Below, piece after piece: positions 53,348-61,660 of a stretch of DNA of 64,000 bases. The DNA lies in contig OZ250155.1 of the NCBI GenBank assembly GCA_965237775.1, positions 2,914,001 to 2,978,000 of the forward strand. Reading direction: 5' to 3'. This DNA is from CATOSP01 sp965237775 (lineage in GTDB: Bacteria > Chloroflexota > Dehalococcoidia > Lucifugimonadales > UBA3495). Within the stretch, counting starts at the first letter, position 1. Every line of letters starts with the position of its first letter. The position numbers and the translations under genes are program-made. The notes beneath the pieces are model-generated. The model made no database searches and had not been told where the DNA came from. It saw nothing but the letters and a program-made list of their open reading frames with translations.

Positions 53348-55036
53348 ATGGAGCTAACCGGCGCGGAAATCGTTTGTGAAAGCCTCCTGAAAGAGGGAGT
53401 GGACGTCATGTTCGGCCTTCCGGGAGGGGCTGTCTTGCCCCTTTACGGGGCCCTGGCCAAGTACCCCCAGCTTAAGCACATCCTCGTACGCCACGAGCAG
53501 GGCGCGGCCATGGCCGCCGACGGCTATGCCAGGGTAACCGGCAAGGTCGGCGTCTGCGCCGCTACCTCTGGGCCGGGCGCGACCAACCTGGTCACCGGCC
53601 TCGCCTCGGCGCAAATGGACTCGGTGCCGATAGTCGCCATTACCGGACAGGTCCCCCGCGCCGCCATTGGCAGAGACGCCTTTCAGGAGACCGACATCTC
53701 CGGCATAACGCTTCCCATCACCAAGCACAACTATCTGGTGATGGAGGTGGAAGACATCGCCCCCGCGATCAAGGAGGCCTTCCACATCGCCCGGACCGGC
53801 AGGCCCGGCGTCGTTCTGGTGGATATACCCAAGGACGTCCTATTAGGCGACAAGGCCGAATTCGTCTGGCCAGACGACGTAAACCTGGCTGGGTACAACC
53901 CTCCAGGGGACGGCGACCCTGAAGACGTGGCGAAAGCCGCCAAATTGATCAATGAAGCCAAACGCCCGATCATCTTCGCGGGCCACGGCGTGTTGATTTC
54001 CCATGCCTACGAGGAGTTGCGCGAATTGGCCGAGAAAGCCCAGATACCCGTGGTTCCCACACTCCTCGGGATTAGCTCGTTCCCAACCGACCACTATCTG
54101 AATCTAGGAATGTCAGGCATGCACGGCATGGCCTCCTCCAGCCTGGCGATAGACCAAGCGGACCTGCTCATCTCCCTCGGAATGCGCTTCGATGACCGGA
54201 TCACCGGCCGGATCGCGGACTTCGCCCCCAACGCCAAGGTGGTCCACGTCGATGTTGACCCTTCCGAGGTGAGCAAGAACGTAAAGGCCACCGCGCCCGT
54301 AGTTGGCGACCTAAAGCGCGTTCTGGGTCAGCTTCTGCCGTTGGTCGAGCCCAACGTACACATGGACTGGCTGAAGCAAGTCGACTCCTTGCGGGCTGAG
54401 CACCCTTCTCTGCAGATCCGGGAGGCTGATGGGCTGCTACCCCAATACGTGCTAAATCAGCTCTCCGAAGCGACCAAGGGCGACGCGATCATCGTCACCG
54501 GAGTGGGTCAGCACCAGATGTGGGCGGCCCAGTACTGCGGTTTCCACGAACCCAACACCCTGATCACCTCCGGTGGCCTCGGCTCCATGGGTTTCGAGGT
54601 CCCGGCGGCCCTGGGCGCGAAAGTAGGGCGGCCGGACAAGACCGTCTGGTCCATCGCCGGGGACGGCGGCTTTCAAATGACCCTCTGCGACCTCTCGACG
54701 GCGGTGGAAAACAACATCAACGTCAAATTCGCCATCCTCAATAACGGCGTCCTGGGGATGGTCAAACAGTGGCAGGACCTCTTCTACGAGAAAGATTTCT
54801 TCGCCACGATCTACTCGGGGAACCCCGACTTCGTCAAGCTTGCCGAAGCCTACGGAATCCCCGGCCTGCGAGTCACAGAACAGGACCAGGTTTCCAACGC
54901 GATCCAACAGGCCATGGAAATTCCCGGTCCCGTGGTTATCGACTTCGTGGTAAAGGACGACGAAAACGTGTACCCAATGATCCCGGCTGGTGAGTCCGTC
55001 AATGAGATGATGGAACAGCCCGTAACCGAAGGATAA
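53348..55036 (+). CDS. ilvB: Acetolactate synthase large subunit
   Basis: 562 residues, thiamine-diphosphate enzyme. FGLPGGAVLPLY and RHEQGAAMAADGYAR (catalytic Glu50) form the Pyr domain. The FAD-binding middle domain has GMHGMASSSLAI. The PP domain has the GDG motif SIAGDGGFQMTLCD and the later NN segment. It makes acetolactate or acetohydroxybutyrate in Val/Leu/Ile synthesis. It is the first gene after the T-box; ilvN follows 6 bases later. Confidence 0.96.
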   Translation: MELTGAEIVCESLLKEGVDVMFGLPGGAVLPLYGALAKYPQLKHILVRHEQGAAMAADGYARVTGKVGVCAATSGPGATNLVTGLASAQMDSVPIVAITGQVPRAAIGRDAFQETDISGITLPITKHNYLVMEVEDIAPAIKEAFHIARTGRPGVVLVDIPKDVLLGDKAEFVWPDDVNLAGYNPPGDGDPEDVAKAAKLINEAKRPIIFAGHGVLISHAYEELRELAEKAQIPVVPTLLGISSFPTDHYLNLGMSGMHGMASSSLAIDQADLLISLGMRFDDRITGRIADFAPNAKVVHVDVDPSEVSKNVKATAPVVGDLKRVLGQLLPLVEPNVHMDWLKQVDSLRAEHPSLQIREADGLLPQYVLNQLSEATKGDAIIVTGVGQHQMWAAQYCGFHEPNTLITSGGLGSMGFEVPAALGAKVGRPDKTVWSIAGDGGFQMTLCDLSTAVENNINVKFAILNNGVLGMVKQWQDLFYEKDFFATIYSGNPDFVKLAEAYGIPGLRVTEQDQVSNAIQQAMEIPGPVVIDFVVKDDENVYPMIPAGESVNEMMEQPVTEG

Positions 55037-55042
55037 CCCCAA

Positions 55043-55606
55043 ATGAGCCTAAATGGAGAACACCATACCATCGTCGCCCTAGTCGAGGATAAACCCGGTG
55101 TCCTGGCCCGTATCGCCAGCCTGTTCCGCCGCAGAGGATTCAACATCGCTAGCCTCGCTGTTGGGAACAGCGAACAGCCAGGCCTTTCGAGGATGACCTT
55201 CGTCGTGAGCGGAGATGAGGACACCGTTGTCCAGATGACCAAGCAACTGGACAAGCTGATCGACGTTATCCGGGTCGCGGACCTCTCCGACCAGGAGACC
55301 GTCGCCAGGGAACTGTCGTTAATCAAGGTCAGGACCACCGCCGCAACCAGGGCCGAGATAATCCAAATGGCCCACCTCTTCCGCGCCAACGTGGTCGACG
55401 TGGGAGCCCAATCAATGGTGATTGAGGTCACTGGAGAGCAGGACAAAATCAACGCCCTGCACGACTTGCTGGCCCCATTCGGCATCATCGAAATGCAGCG
55501 TACCGGGCTGGTGGCCATGGTCCGCGGCCAGGAAAATGCCAGGGTCAGCGACACGGTGGGGATAGAGATTCGGGGCAACGGCGCAAGGGCTGGACTGCCA
55601 GGCTAA
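55043..55606 (+). CDS. ilvN: Acetolactate synthase small (regulatory) subunit
   Basis: 187 residues. The ACT domain is HTIVALVEDKPGVLARIASL, then RRRGFNIASLAVGNSEQPGL, and a second regulatory domain follows (AEIIQMAHLFRANVVDVG). It binds the large subunit and gives valine feedback. 6 bases after ilvB, so translationally linked. Confidence 0.95.
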   Translation: MSLNGEHHTIVALVEDKPGVLARIASLFRRRGFNIASLAVGNSEQPGLSRMTFVVSGDEDTVVQMTKQLDKLIDVIRVADLSDQETVARELSLIKVRTTAATRAEIIQMAHLFRANVVDVGAQSMVIEVTGEQDKINALHDLLAPFGIIEMQRTGLVAMVRGQENARVSDTVGIEIRGNGARAGLPG

Positions 55607-55675
55607 ATGTATCCGGCAATTCATTCAAGACACCCACTCTAATCAAGAGCAAGTAGAGGAATACGCGAGAGCATT

Positions 55676-56671
55676 ATGGTAGACGTTTATTACGACAAGG
55701 ACGCGGACCTTTCAGTCATCTCCGAAAAAACAATCGGTATTGTGGGGTACGGTTCACAGGGGCACGCCCACGCCCTGAACCTCAAGGACAACGGCCAGAA
55801 CGTGGTGGTTGGACTCTATCCAGAGAGCCGCAGCCGCATTACCGCCCAGGAGGCCGGGCTGGAGGTGGCCGACGTTCCCGAAGTGGCCGAGCGGGCGGAC
55901 ATTCTCATGATGGTCATTCCCGACCACATCCAGGGCGGTGTCTACAGGGACCAGATCGCGCCCAACCTGAAGCCCGGCAGCGCGTTCATGGTAGCCCACG
56001 GCTTTAGCATCCACTACCGTGAAATTGTACCGGCCGGAGACATGGACGTGATGATGGTCGCACCGAAAGCCCCGGGACACCGAATGCGAGAGCTGTTTGA
56101 ACAGGGTGTGGGCGTACCCAGCCTTTTGGCTGTGCACCAGGACGCCACTGGCAACGCCAAGCAAATCGGCCTCGCCTATGCCAAGGGCATCGGGTCCACC
56201 GGAGCCGGTGTGCTGGAAACCACCATTAAAGACGAGACGGAGAGCGACCTTTTCGGCGAGCAGTCGATCCTGTGCGGAGGAGTCACGGCCTTGGTGAACG
56301 CGGCTTTCGAGACCCTCGTGGAGGCGGGATATCCCCAGGAAATCGCCTACTTCGAGTGTCTGCACGAGTTAAAAATGATCGTCGACCTGATGTACCAGGG
56401 CGGGCACAACTACATGCACTTCTCAGTTAGCGACACCGCCGAATACGGCTCTCTCAGCCGCCGCAGTCGGATTATCGACGAGCACGTCCGCGAGAATATG
56501 CGGACCGTGTTGAAAGAGATCCAGGACGGCACTTTTGCCAGGGAGTGGATCGCCGAAAACGACGAGGGCCGGCCCCGCTTCATCCCCATGCGTGAGGAGG
56601 CCCAAAACGCGCCCATTGAGAATATCGGTAAGGAACTCCGCTCCATGATGCCCTGGCTAGACCCGAGATAG
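55676..56671 (+). CDS. ilvC: Ketol-acid reductoisomerase
   Basis: 331 residues, class I form. GIVGYGSQGHAHALNLKDNG is the Rossmann NADPH loop. The C-terminal knotted domain has FGEQSILCGGVTALV, AYFECLHELKMIVDLMYQGG and the metal-binding Asp/Glu of these motifs. It converts acetolactate to dihydroxyisovalerate. A 69-base gap with GTAGAGG separates it from ilvN. Confidence 0.96.
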   Translation: MVDVYYDKDADLSVISEKTIGIVGYGSQGHAHALNLKDNGQNVVVGLYPESRSRITAQEAGLEVADVPEVAERADILMMVIPDHIQGGVYRDQIAPNLKPGSAFMVAHGFSIHYREIVPAGDMDVMMVAPKAPGHRMRELFEQGVGVPSLLAVHQDATGNAKQIGLAYAKGIGSTGAGVLETTIKDETESDLFGEQSILCGGVTALVNAAFETLVEAGYPQEIAYFECLHELKMIVDLMYQGGHNYMHFSVSDTAEYGSLSRRSRIIDEHVRENMRTVLKEIQDGTFAREWIAENDEGRPRFIPMREEAQNAPIENIGKELRSMMPWLDPR

Positions 56672-56686
56672 ACCGAAGGTACCAGC

Positions 56687-56962
56687 ATGACCACCATGAC
56701 AACCGACACCCCCGATGGAGAACGCTTGGCCCGGTTGGAAGCACGGGTCGAGAATGTTGAACGCGGGATACAGGACATCAGGGAGGACATCCGCGGTCTA
56801 AGAGAAGACAATCGAGACCTCAGAACCGAGATTCAGGTCCTCAGATCCTCGACGGACCGAAAGTTTCTCTGGGTACTCGGGACAGTCATCACGATGTGGA
56901 TAACTTCGTTCGTTTTGTGGTTCACGACAATGTTGGCCCTGGTCAACCGAATCGGAGGATAG
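56687..56962 (+). CDS. Small coiled-coil membrane protein in the ilv-leu operon
   Basis: 91 residues: a strongly heptad-like N-terminal helix (RLARLEARVENVERGIQDIR and following REDNRDLRTEIQVLRSS), then a transmembrane helix (VLGTVITMWITSFVLWFTTM). Resembles small XhlA-type coiled-coil membrane proteins. 15 bases after ilvC and same strand. No function is suggested by the sequence; an operon passenger is possible. Start ATG at 56687, with an alternative Met a few codons in. Confidence 0.75.
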   Translation: MTTMTTDTPDGERLARLEARVENVERGIQDIREDIRGLREDNRDLRTEIQVLRSSTDRKFLWVLGTVITMWITSFVLWFTTMLALVNRIGG

Positions 56963-57176
56963 GAGAACCATCTTGAGAAATAAGGAGCGATTGAGTGTAG
57001 TTCACCATCGCACGCTGGTCTTGGCCGGGCTAGGTGCGGTGGACTACATGCCCCTGTGACACCTTTCTGGTAGACGAGATTTCTTCGGCTATTCGTTCGA
57101 AAATCACCTGACAGAATACCTGGCCCTCACGTAACCAAAACCGGGGGGCCGCCAGGAAGGAGTAAAAAGAAGGGTT

Positions 57177-58736
57177 ATGGCTGACGACAAAGTGCTTTTC
57201 TTGGACACCACTCTCAGAGACGGAGAGCAGTCCGCCGGAATCGGGATGACCGGCGAAGAAAAAATGGAAATCGCCCGGCAACTCCAGAGAATGCGGGTCG
57301 ATATCATTGAGGCGGGGTTCGCCGCCAGTTCCCCTGGCGACTTCGAGGCGGTGAGCAACATCGCCCGCGAAGTCAAGGGCCCTATTATCGCGTCCCTGGC
57401 CCGGGCCGTGCCTAACGACATCGACCAGGCATGGGAAGCCGTCAAACATTCCGACAGGCCCCGCATCCATGTGTTCCTATCATCGTCGGAAATCCACCAG
57501 ATGCATCAACTCCGCAAGAATAGGGAAGAAGTGATGGAGATGGCGGTAACCATGGTGGAACGGGCCAAGGGGTACTGCCCAGACGTCGAGTTTTCACCCA
57601 TGGACGCCACCCGCACCAACAGGGACTACCTGTTCCAGATGATGGAAGAGGTGATCCGCGCCGGCGCCACGACCATTAACATCGCCGACACCGTTGGGTA
57701 CGCCATCCCGTCCGACTTCGCCGAGTTGCTAAGGGAGCTCCAGCTCAAGGTCCCCGGGATCGACGGGGTCACCCTTAGCGTCCATTGCCACAACGACCTG
57801 GGCCTCGCCGTATCCAACAGCCTGGCCGCCATTCAAGTCGGCGCGTTCCAGGTGGAAGGGTGCATCAACGGCATCGGCGAACGGGCGGGCAACGCTTCTC
57901 TTGAAGAGATCATCATGGCGGTGGACACACGTAGAGACCTCTTCAAGGTCGATACCGGTATCGACACCACCCAGATCTACCCCACCAGCCGGTTGGTGAG
58001 CCGCATCACCGGCATGAACGTCCAGGCAAACAAGGCGGTCGTGGGCGAGAACGCCTTCCGCCACGCTTCCGGAATCCACCAGGACGGCGTCCTAAAGGAC
58101 CGGTCCACCTACGAAGTTATGCAGCCGGAACGGGTCGGAGTCCCCGGCAGCAGCCTGGTGTTGGGTAAGCTCAGCGGCAGGGCCGGGCTGCAGGCCAGGC
58201 TCGAGGCCCTCGGCTACGTCCTTTCCAGGGACGAGATCAGCAGCGTCTTTGAGTCCTTCAAAGACCTTGCCGACAAAAAGAGGGAGGTAACCGACCGTGA
58301 CCTGGAGATCCTCATGGACGAGGAGAAGCGGGTCGCGACCGAGCCCATCAGCTACACCCTGGACCATGTCCAGTTTACCAGCGGCGACCACGATGTGCCC
58401 ACAGCCACCGTCCGTCTGATCGGCCCGGACCAAAGCGTGGTAACCGATGCCTCGACCGGGAATGGCCCGGTAGACGCGGTCTGCAACGCCATCGACCGGG
58501 TGGTCGGCTGTAATTGCAGCCTGGTGGACTTCAACGTCCAGTCGGTGACGGAAGGTATCGACTCCATCGGCACCGTGACCATCCGCATCGAAAACGAAGG
58601 AAATGTTTACACGGGCCGCGGGGCATCCACCGATATCATCGTCGCCAGCGCCAAGGCGTACCTGAGCGCCGTCAACCGGATGCTGGCGTCAGACGAAGAT
58701 GCCAGTGTACCGGCGGCGGGCAGCACGCCGGACTAA
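57177..58736 (+). CDS. leuA: 2-Isopropylmalate synthase
   Basis: 519 residues. LDTTLRDGEQSAGIGMT is the catalytic loop of the DRE-TIM family; the metal-binding HCHNDLGLAVSNSLA and GCINGIGERAGNASLEE are complete. The C-terminal leucine regulatory LeuA_dimer domain starts about TYTLDHVQFTSG. It makes isopropylmalate, the first step of leucine synthesis. Its expression likely shares the T-box signal; the 214-base gap before it (56963-57176) holds only a short 28-codon frame and no second T-box. Confidence 0.95.
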   Translation: MADDKVLFLDTTLRDGEQSAGIGMTGEEKMEIARQLQRMRVDIIEAGFAASSPGDFEAVSNIAREVKGPIIASLARAVPNDIDQAWEAVKHSDRPRIHVFLSSSEIHQMHQLRKNREEVMEMAVTMVERAKGYCPDVEFSPMDATRTNRDYLFQMMEEVIRAGATTINIADTVGYAIPSDFAELLRELQLKVPGIDGVTLSVHCHNDLGLAVSNSLAAIQVGAFQVEGCINGIGERAGNASLEEIIMAVDTRRDLFKVDTGIDTTQIYPTSRLVSRITGMNVQANKAVVGENAFRHASGIHQDGVLKDRSTYEVMQPERVGVPGSSLVLGKLSGRAGLQARLEALGYVLSRDEISSVFESFKDLADKKREVTDRDLEILMDEEKRVATEPISYTLDHVQFTSGDHDVPTATVRLIGPDQSVVTDASTGNGPVDAVCNAIDRVVGCNCSLVDFNVQSVTEGIDSIGTVTIRIENEGNVYTGRGASTDIIVASAKAYLSAVNRMLASDEDASVPAAGSTPD

Positions 58737-58763
58737 GTCCACCGGGTTAACTGAAACGCACAA

Positions 58764-58787
58764 GAGGGCGGCCATGTGGCCGCCCTC
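58764..58787 (+). terminator. Terminator-like hairpin after leuA
   Basis: GAGGGCGGCC (58764-58773) pairs with GGCCGCCCTC (58778-58787), loop ATGT. Tail AACTATTTCC is only mildly T-rich. Ends the ilv-leu operon. Confidence 0.6.
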
Positions 58788-58829
58788 AACTATTTCCGAG
58801 CACCCCAGAGTCGGCCCAAGGCCAACATC

Positions 58830-59831
58830 CTACACCAGTTTCATCTGGAAACCCGTGTCGATTTTCCGTCCATTTCGGTCCAAATGCACCGCCGGGTACC
58901 CCAGCGAACGCAAGTGGGCCGCGAGCTCAGGGAAACCGTTTACCGTATAAACCTGCTTCGGCTGGACCTTTTCAACGTAGCCGACCAACTCGTTAAAGTC
59001 CGGATGGTCGCTGTACGGCAGAGAAACGTCGCCGCGGCGCCCCCAGCGATGTCCTCCTCCCAAAGCCCAGCCCGTCAGTTCCATGGTCCTGATACGCCGG
59101 TGACCCCTTATCGCCGCCGACGTCTTCTTCCCCGGAGGGCAAATCAACACCATCCCCTCCGGCCACTCTCCCGCAAACCTTCGGAATATCCCGGGGAATT
59201 CGACCCCGGCTTCCTGGTACACCATAGCCTTGTCGAATATGCTCTCCTCAACTTGCACATCGAAACCTTCGGCCAAGAGGTGACTCAGAATCTCCTGGGA
59301 CTTGCCAAGAGTGTATCCGAGGACTACAGGCCTTTCCCCTTTACTCAACCAGTACCTCAGATCGAGGTACGCGATCCGAACGACCTCCTCCTGGTCCGGA
59401 AAGACATACCTGGGCTGACCGTAGGTCGCCTCAATCACCAGGATGTCGCATTCCGGGGCCTCCAGAGGTTCGTTGGTGGGGCTGGGGCGCACTTTGATGT
59501 CTCCGGTGTATAGGAGTCGTTCTCCGGTGGTTTTCGACTCCACGAGGGCCTGGGCCGACCCGAGGCAGTGTCCGGCAGGGTACAAAGTGAGGGTGTAATC
59601 AGGAGTTTCCAGGGGTTCGTGGTAATCCAAGGTCACGGGGTCCGACTTCTTGAGGTAGTCGGCTAGAAGCAGGTTTGTGTTCGGAGTGAGGACGGGCCGG
59701 CTATGCCGCGCCGTGTGGTCCGAGTGTGCATGGGATATAAGCCCCAGGTCCCTCTTGCGCAGGGAGTCCAACCAAAGGTCCAGTTCCGGAAGGTAGACCC
59801 CCCGGTCAAAGACTACCTCCAACGTCCGCAC
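58830..59831 (-). CDS. MBL-fold metallo-hydrolase (exonuclease-like)
   Basis: 333 residues. The metallo-beta-lactamase motif is LISHAHSDHT (H34, H36, D38, H39), then YPAGHCLGSAQALVES and LLYTGDIK with the later ligands. PYSDHPDFNELV is the final histidine. The beta-CASP-like end resembles RNA-processing and DNA-repair exonucleases such as the ligase-associated group. No helicase or ligase lies nearby. Divergent from the peroxiredoxin gene. Confidence 0.85.
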   Translation of the reverse strand: MRTLEVVFDRGVYLPELDLWLDSLRKRDLGLISHAHSDHTARHSRPVLTPNTNLLLADYLKKSDPVTLDYHEPLETPDYTLTLYPAGHCLGSAQALVESKTTGERLLYTGDIKVRPSPTNEPLEAPECDILVIEATYGQPRYVFPDQEEVVRIAYLDLRYWLSKGERPVVLGYTLGKSQEILSHLLAEGFDVQVEESIFDKAMVYQEAGVEFPGIFRRFAGEWPEGMVLICPPGKKTSAAIRGHRRIRTMELTGWALGGGHRWGRRGDVSLPYSDHPDFNELVGYVEKVQPKQVYTVNGFPELAAHLRSLGYPAVHLDRNGRKIDTGFQMKLV

Positions 59832-60004
59832 ACCTCACAATCTTGTATGAGCCGGTCCACGCACCAGAGTATACACTTACAGGCCGTAAATAGGGGCCAG
59901 CGGCGACATTCACGTGTCGTCAGGAACGGCATCGTAGGTTATACTGTTTCAGGCGCTCAAACCCAAGGGCGCGCACTCAAAACCCAGTTAAGAAAGGTCG
60001 GTTT

Positions 60005-60469
60005 ATGCCTGCAGAAGTTGGCGACGTCGCCCCAGATTTCAAGCTCCCATCGGTCAATGAAGGGGACATCACTCTGAGTCAATACAAGGGCGAGAAGAGT
60101 GTCGTTCTTTCCTTCCACGTGTTCGACTTCACCTCTGGTTGAACAACTCAAGCGACCCTCTTCCGGCAATACCACGGCCGGTTCGAGGAGCAAAATGCCC
60201 AGGTCTTGGGCATCAGTTGCGACACAGTTCCCGCACACCGCGCTTGGACTACGGCACTGGGCGGGCTACCCTACCCGGAGCTGTCCGACTTCCATCCCAA
60301 GGGAGTGGCCACTCAGGCTTTCGGGCTGTACAACGAGGAGCGGGGAGGCGGCAACCGCGCTGTCATCATCGTGGACAAAGAGGGAATAGTGAGGTTCAGG
60401 GAGACCTACGAGCCCGGAATTCTGCCCGATCCGGAAAGTATCCTGGCGGAACTAGCGAATATCAGCTAG
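60005..60469 (+). CDS. AhpE/BCP-like peroxiredoxin, apparent selenoprotein (UGA codon 46)
   Basis: 154 codons from ATG at 60005. MPAEVGDVAPDFKLPSV opens the family, then LSFHVFDFTSG, TGA (60140-60142), TTQATLFRQYHGRF. Peroxiredoxins have the peroxidatic cysteine here (F-T-P-x-C-T-T-E/Q); all flanking residues fit and only the cysteine is TGA. The frame continues with VLGISCDTVPAHRAWTTALG to the normal family end VDKEGIVRFRETYEPG and stops with TAG at 60469. The likely reading is Sec, as in other bacterial Prx selenoproteins. A SECIS-like hairpin lies just downstream of the TGA. Loss of the residue by truncation would remove all activity. Confidence 0.85.
60157..60188 (+). promoter_or_regulatory. 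SECIS-like hairpin in the peroxiredoxin gene
   Basis: CCGGC (60163-60167) pairs with GCCGG (60177-60181) around a 9-base loop; CCTC/GAGG extend it (60157-60160, 60185-60188) across a small internal loop. The apical loop starts 25 bases after the TGA. Its first two loop bases are A, which departs from the usual bacterial SECIS loop rule. Confidence 0.4.
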
Positions 60470-60482
60470 CGTGGGCGGAGCT

Positions 60483-61310
60483 TTAATTCCCGATTTCCTG
60501 GATCAAGTAGCGGACCGTACCTCGGGGGACGTTGATTACAACTTCTTCCCCCAGATTTCGGTCTTGGATCGCCTGGCCAATGGGAGACACATTGGAGATC
60601 TTACCGGCCGCAATGTCGGCCTCCCTCACGTCCACCAGCGTATAGACCATTTTCTTGCCAGACGCCAAGTCCTTCAGGGTTATCTTGGCGCCCAATGCGA
60701 CTCGCTGCCGGGGTTCCTTGGGGGCTGCGTCGATTAGCTGGGCCTTGGAGAGGCTGTCTTCCAGGTCCCGGATTTGGGACTCTATCATCCCCTGGCGTTC
60801 CTTGGCGGCATCGAGGGGGGCGTTTTCACGGAAATCCTTGTCGGCCATGGCCAAACGGATATCCTCGACCACGCTTACCCGCTCCTCTTTCAATGAATCC
60901 AACCGGCCCTGAAGCAGGTCGTAACCCTCCTTGCTGAGTCGCGCGGACTCCGGAAATGCCCCGTTTCCTCCCGGACGGTCACCCTTGCGCCCTGCGGTAG
61001 TCCGACGACTTCTGGGAACCCTCAGATGGGCCGCTAGACCGATCTTTACAAGGCCTTCTTCTTTCAAGTAGGCAAGGAAGAGCTTCACGGGGTTGAGGCG
61101 CTGCGCTGAGTCAGTCCCGCCCAGCCCTATGTGCTGGGCATAATCCGCAACTTCAGAAGGGGAAAGATCACCGACTTTCCTCTCGCGCCCACACCATGCG
61201 ACGAATCGTCCTAGCTCTTGGTGTCCATCTTGGGCCTTCTTACGGCCCTTTTTGGCGGCTACGAATCGCGTAAGGGCTTCGGAGAGAGACGGGGCGGTTT
61301 CACCTTCCAA
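60483..61310 (-). CDS. GreA-type transcription factor with N-terminal integrase-like SAM domain
   Basis: 275 residues. The C-terminal part (about 124-275) is a full GreA: LSKEGYDLLQGRLDSLKEER, the acidic tip DKDFRENAPLDAAKERQ (Asp159 and Glu162), then the FKBP-like domain with SNVSPIGQAI and EEVVINVPRGTVRYLI. GreA rescues backtracked RNA polymerase by supplying these acidic residues. The first 95 residues resemble the SAM-like core-binding domain of tyrosine recombinases (LTRFVAAKKGRKKAQDGHQE, SPSEVADYAQHI, VKLFLAYLKEEG). GreA normally is about 158 residues. The fusion is unusual; it may bind DNA or polymerase. TTT/CTC tail upstream is AT-rich. Confidence 0.8.
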   Translation of the reverse strand: MEGETAPSLSEALTRFVAAKKGRKKAQDGHQELGRFVAWCGRERKVGDLSPSEVADYAQHIGLGGTDSAQRLNPVKLFLAYLKEEGLVKIGLAAHLRVPRSRRTTAGRKGDRPGGNGAFPESARLSKEGYDLLQGRLDSLKEERVSVVEDIRLAMADKDFRENAPLDAAKERQGMIESQIRDLEDSLSKAQLIDAAPKEPRQRVALGAKITLKDLASGKKMVYTLVDVREADIAAGKISNVSPIGQAIQDRNLGEEVVINVPRGTVRYLIQEIGN

Positions 61311-61660
61311 GTTTTTCCTCCTTCGACTGGCGGCCGGTGGGCCTTCGCAAGAGCTGGTTAGAGGAAGCGCCGGAGATGGCTTGCCGAATCGCCGGTTCGC
61401 CGTGCTTTACGTTTTCATCCATCGCCGGGTCCAAATACTGCTATATTTCACAATAATAGAAACGGCAACGAGCGCAATCGGCATCCTATTTGCATCGTTA
61501 CGTCTGAACCGGTTTTATCGGACCCAGTAATGATATCAGCTTCACCGTAGGATAGCAATCCAACCGTTTGGGCGAGCGCATGTTTAATAGGAGTATACTA
61601 GCGGCCTATTTCAATCCGCTCACCTACCGATCACCCACCTAGCCAAGGGGAGGACGAACC
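61311..61660. other. Divergent intergenic region, promoter-like sites only
   Basis: No gene recognised. A TATACT hexamer near 61603 (GGAGTATACTAG, extended -10-like) could serve the oxidoreductase gene. The left half is AT-rich and may hold the promoter for the GreA-like gene on the minus strand. Confidence 0.4.

Noticed and set aside
56973..57059. A 28-codon frame (TTG start, AGGAG upstream) before leuA as a leader peptide
   Set aside because: It is not enriched in leucine runs and there is no attenuator fold behind it; the operon already has a T-box. It ends at a TGA, but the continuation has no homology.
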